NCBI RefSeq assembly: GCF_014529535.1
Contig: NW_023503501.1
Span: forward strand, 4,718,150-4,782,149
From: Bradysia coprophila
Taxonomy: Eukaryota > Arthropoda > Insecta > Diptera > Sciaridae
Direction of reading: 5' to 3'
DNA length: 64,000 nucleotides
In this document: positions 60,772 to 64,000 of the stretch, one piece after another
How the letters are laid out: each line of letters begins with the position of its first letter
How positions within the stretch are numbered: the stretch's first letter is position 1
Made by a program: the position numbers and the translations under genes
The notes under the pieces: generated by a model
The model's database searches: none
What the model saw: the letters and a program-made list of their open reading frames with translations, nothing else
Told to the model about the DNA's origin: nothing

Positions 60772-63700
60772 TCACTCGAACACACTCAAAACCTTATTCA
60801 ATACGAACAATAAATGTTTGGAAATTTGCCAGAGACTGATGCCCAAAAAGAGGGTAGCCGCTCCACCAAATGACACAATCATTTCTTCAAAACTGAAAAT
60901 AATTTCGCGTTTCAATCGCATTTTCGGTGTGAGAACCTCGACCCGAAACGAAGCTTTTTGCAGGAATGGTAAGTCACCAACTATCCTGAAATGAACAGCA
61001 ATAATTATGTGAATTATAATAATGGTTGAACCGCCGTCTGAACCATGATCTTTTTCGGAAACTATTCTCTGCATATTTAAGGTCAACGCAACTGAATGGA
61101 CATTCGCATAGTTCGAATGAAATGTAGGGCCAGGCGAATTTGTGAAGGCAAATTATTCCGGCAGCGTCACAAACTTCTCCATCTGATATAATGAGAAGAA
61201 TTTGTTTTTATTAATTATAAATGCGTTCTCGTGTTAGCTGGGTTACCGTAGAAATGGTAATGATGTGGCACACAATGACACAGTTCCATTGCAAGTGAAA
61301 TTCGGCAGTGCATGAAGCACATGTTACCTGTAAAAATCTAAAATTGTTTCCGTTCAAGCCTTGCTTTGTTTGCCTGACAGCTCGCTCTCTCACGCAGAAC
61401 TTTTGTTGAGTGGAAACCATACTTAACATTACACAGTTAGAGGCAGTGAAATTTCGGTATGAATTTGCTTCAGCTGTTTTCTAGCTGATCCACACACACA
61501 ATCAAATATACGTCTTTATACGGTTTTACCATTACCACGCACGTGCGTGTAGCACGTTCAACCGTACAGACACTGTTTATTAAACAGTTTCGATTTTATG
61601 TGTGGATCAGCTGAAAAACAGCTGAAACAAATTCATTCTGAAATTTCTTTGATCCTGACTGTACAGTAAAATGGTCCTTGGTATATACTCTAAATGAATG
61701 TTATACCAACCGCTTTATCTCCAATCATTTCATCAAGAAATATGCATTTTCGTTGTTCGATTGATAAATTTTCCAATCCATCTTCGACGCTGCGAAACAA
61801 AAAAAGGTCAAAATTCTCAAGGAAAATCATCTCCTATTATTCTTGTTACATTACATGGTTTCAACAACTCGATAAGCAGCAAAACTCTCTTCGGAATTTT
61901 TTATCTCATATCGTGGTCGGTCATACACAGGCACTTCGTATGGTGACAAAATGGACACCTCAAAAATGAAATTAAATTAAAAATTGATCATTTGTCAAGA
62001 GAAAAACTTTTTTGTGTGTCAAATACCGTGGCTTCTTCTTCGTAGACAACGACTTTCAGATAGCACTGATCTTTCACAAAGTTGCACGTTAACGGTTTTT
62101 CGAATTTTCTCACTGCTCGAGCACTGTGGATGATGGTATAATTCGAATTAGGTATTGTTCTGTTTAAAATTCGGCACAGTTTCTTATTCTCATCACGCCG
62201 TGCCCAGCCCTCTGAATATCGCATTTTTATTTTGTGAATCTTGGTCACTCTAATCAAGCTAAATATTACAGCAATGCAAAGAGAATGAAAACTGTGCACG
62301 AAAGTTACTGCTGATTTAGATAGTAATGTAAAGTTGCAACCTGTCACATACTGCTATTCATCTGTTATCGATAACGTCGACAAAAACAATGACAAGCTCT
62401 GGGCAATATGGTTCTTTATGCAGTAAAATGCATGTTAAAAAAATTGAAGTACAAGATTTGAAAAAAACTTTGATTGGTGGAAGTATAATAGACCCGATAA
62501 TAATACTGACCATATGCTTGCCGTCTGTATCGGGTTAAAATGTCAAACTCGCATCTGCTACCAATTTTCTTTTATTGATTCATTTCAATTGACAAAATTT
62601 AGCAGCAAATGCAATTTTGACATTTTAAGACAATGCGTAAAGATTGATTGATTGATTTTTCGTTAACCTTACTGCATTGCTATCTAAATCAACAGTTATT
62701 ATTGGGAGTCTTTAAGACGAACGATCCTTATCACAAAGGTCAGAAAAGAAAGAGTTTGTAAATATACTTTGACTCCAGCAACGTTGTAATGGGTCCATTC
62801 ACTGAAAAGCACAATCCTTGCTCTGTAATCACTTCTCTTTCATCGACTAAAAAACCACTATCAAATAATATTATTCTGTGATTTCGGTCTCGGCGCACCT
62901 GTAAGTTTGAGGCATAAACGAATTTTACCAGAAAGTTGATTTCATTAGGAGAACCACAGAGGCTTACCATCATAGTCATGTCATAGAGGTCAATATTCTC
63001 TAAACGTTCATCACGATCAAACTTCAAATAATCTTCCAACGTAGCAATGTCCGTGTTGACAACCGTTTTGATAAAATCGAAAAAGTATTCATAGTCTTCG
63101 TCTGATTCGCTGACGTTCCACTTGCTATTTGAAAAAGGGATGGAAAAGTGTCTAAGTTTGAAAATTGCTACAATAATTTTGAAATGAGCCAACTTTTCAA
63201 TAAATTCTGCAGCCTTTGATTCGTTCACATTGTTTCCGTAACAGACGGTAATAGCTAAAGGAATCATTTCTTTTGGATAAGTTTCATTTAGTGAAACACT
63301 AAGAAACACTCAGACCTGGAAGAGTTAAGTTCCAGTTACGAAAATCCCTTTCCAATGATATAACGGTTGGCCGTGCCTCGAATCTGTCCCATTGGTACAG
63401 GCACGTGAAAGCGATACCGAAACACGATGCTATTAGGATACCCACCCAGAGAAGCCTAGAATGGAATTCAATTGGAATGTGTAACGGAAGTTAGTCCGAG
63501 AATAGTCATTTACACCGCACCTTTCCAACGGATGATTTTTAGTGCTGTAGATATGTCGTAACCTGAGGAATTCGAAATTTAAATTTTCAAAAATCTTTAA
63601 GTCGACGAATAACACCAGACCCAGTGGTTTCCGACGCTTGGTCCAATTCCTCAGTAAAACTGCGAATCGACTCTTTGAATATGTAAAAGCCAACCTTGAC

Positions 63701-63808
63701 GATTACAATTGCTTGTCTCATCCATTTCAATAAAAGTTTCATCATGTTGCTGACTGAAGGAAACATTTTGGACTGTGTGATGGTTGCAATTACATTTCGT
63801 TCTTTCAT
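60772..63808 (-). CDS. ppk: Pickpocket (DEG/ENaC) sodium channel subunit
   Basis: Ten minus-strand exons: 63808-63621, 63562-63521, 63455-63316, 63269-62768, 62258-62027, 61958-61855, 61789-61707, 61327-61247, 61182-61044, 60985-60772. All junctions keep phase and give 574 aa, the usual size for this trimeric amiloride-type channel family. Seen in order: cytosolic N-terminus with TTGLRHIYS (the HG-motif region), helix 1 LLWVGILIASCFGIAF at 78-97, LPEMIPLAITVCYGN, GLCFSVNG, palm strand VSILSPYEVP, EQRKCIFLDE, the cysteine-rich block at 432-457 ending ELCHCVPHHYHFY, CECPFSC, then pre-helix-2 SFEEMIVSFGG and helix 2 with the G-x-S filter GIS at 552-554. Family members sense salt, water, pheromones or touch; the ligand here is unknown. 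Possible GR-cluster neighbour role is only inferred from position. Confidence 0.9.
61449..61648. mobile_element. Inverted-repeat element in a pickpocket intron
   Basis: Arms (about 61449-61497 and 61598-61648) containing CAGCTGTTTTCTAGCTGATC and its near reverse complement, with outer GAAATTTC/TGAATTTG blocks, sit inside intron 7 of the pickpocket gene. The centre (ACGTCTTTATACGGTTTTAC, then CACGCACGTGCGTG) resembles 26125-26175, where CGTCTTCATACGGTTTTCAA and GCACGTGCGAG occur, so it is a dispersed family. No TSD was recognised. Confidence 0.65.
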
Positions 63809-64000
63809 GGTAAATGGAATTTAATCAAAGCTTTTTATCAATTTGGTTATTGAACTAAATCGATGACGGTATCGTAGACTCATTGTTCCTGTAGCTCAGT
63901 CACTTTAATAAACGGACATGTTTGTCCTCATTTTGTATAGAGTTAGAGTGACTCAAAGCTAATTGAAAATGAATTATCGGATGGTTGTTAATTGACCGTC

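Overview
This window is animal DNA, most likely from a dipteran insect. It is AT-rich, its genes have many short GT-AG introns (46 to about 200 nt in the compact genes), and the gene families (juvenile hormone epoxide hydrolase, gustatory receptors, a pickpocket channel, DUF4728-type tetraspan proteins) are insect-type. A lower-dipteran (fungus-gnat-like) source is a guess from the mix of genes and the very high load of inverted-repeat elements; nothing in the sequence proves it. All gene models below were built by hand from reading frame, splice phase and family motifs.

Layout. 1-30.6 kb is repeat-rich. It carries two paralogous four-exon genes for small four-helix membrane proteins (4.3-11.4 kb and 29.9-30.6 kb), two small paralogous zinc-ribbon ORFs (18.0 and 22.8 kb), a 5'-truncated RTE-type retrotransposon (20.4-21.7 kb) and a dense, partly nested set of non-autonomous DNA elements. 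The 6.5-kb first intron of the first tetraspan gene holds a 3.5-kb fold-back with about 790-bp arms and two further palindromes in its loop. 30.6-37.9 kb has no gene I can support. 38.3-39.0 kb encodes a two-exon LURP-one-related (LOR) protein with a TATA/initiator-like promoter.

From 41.9 kb the right half is gene-rich: a complete nine-exon SMC3 cohesin gene (41.9-46.0 kb, 1201 aa), a five-exon TMEM177 orthologue (48.3-49.7 kb, 322 aa), and on the minus strand juvenile hormone epoxide hydrolase (49.9-52.2 kb). That gene has two alternative, homologous last exons, each with its own catalytic His and poly(A) signal. A hAT-like element and a second truncated RTE-type element, both with clear target-site duplications, follow at 54.4-56.6 kb.

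The last 7 kb is a chemosensory or ion-channel cluster: two gustatory receptor genes head to head (405 and 427 aa), then a ten-exon pickpocket/DEG-ENaC gene on the minus strand (574 aa) that converges on the second receptor, so their 3' ends overlap. The genes share no single pathway. Points of most interest are the duplicated JHEH terminal exons, the lost splice acceptor in one tetraspan paralogue, the nested fold-backs inside a gene's intron, and the zinc-ribbon pair.
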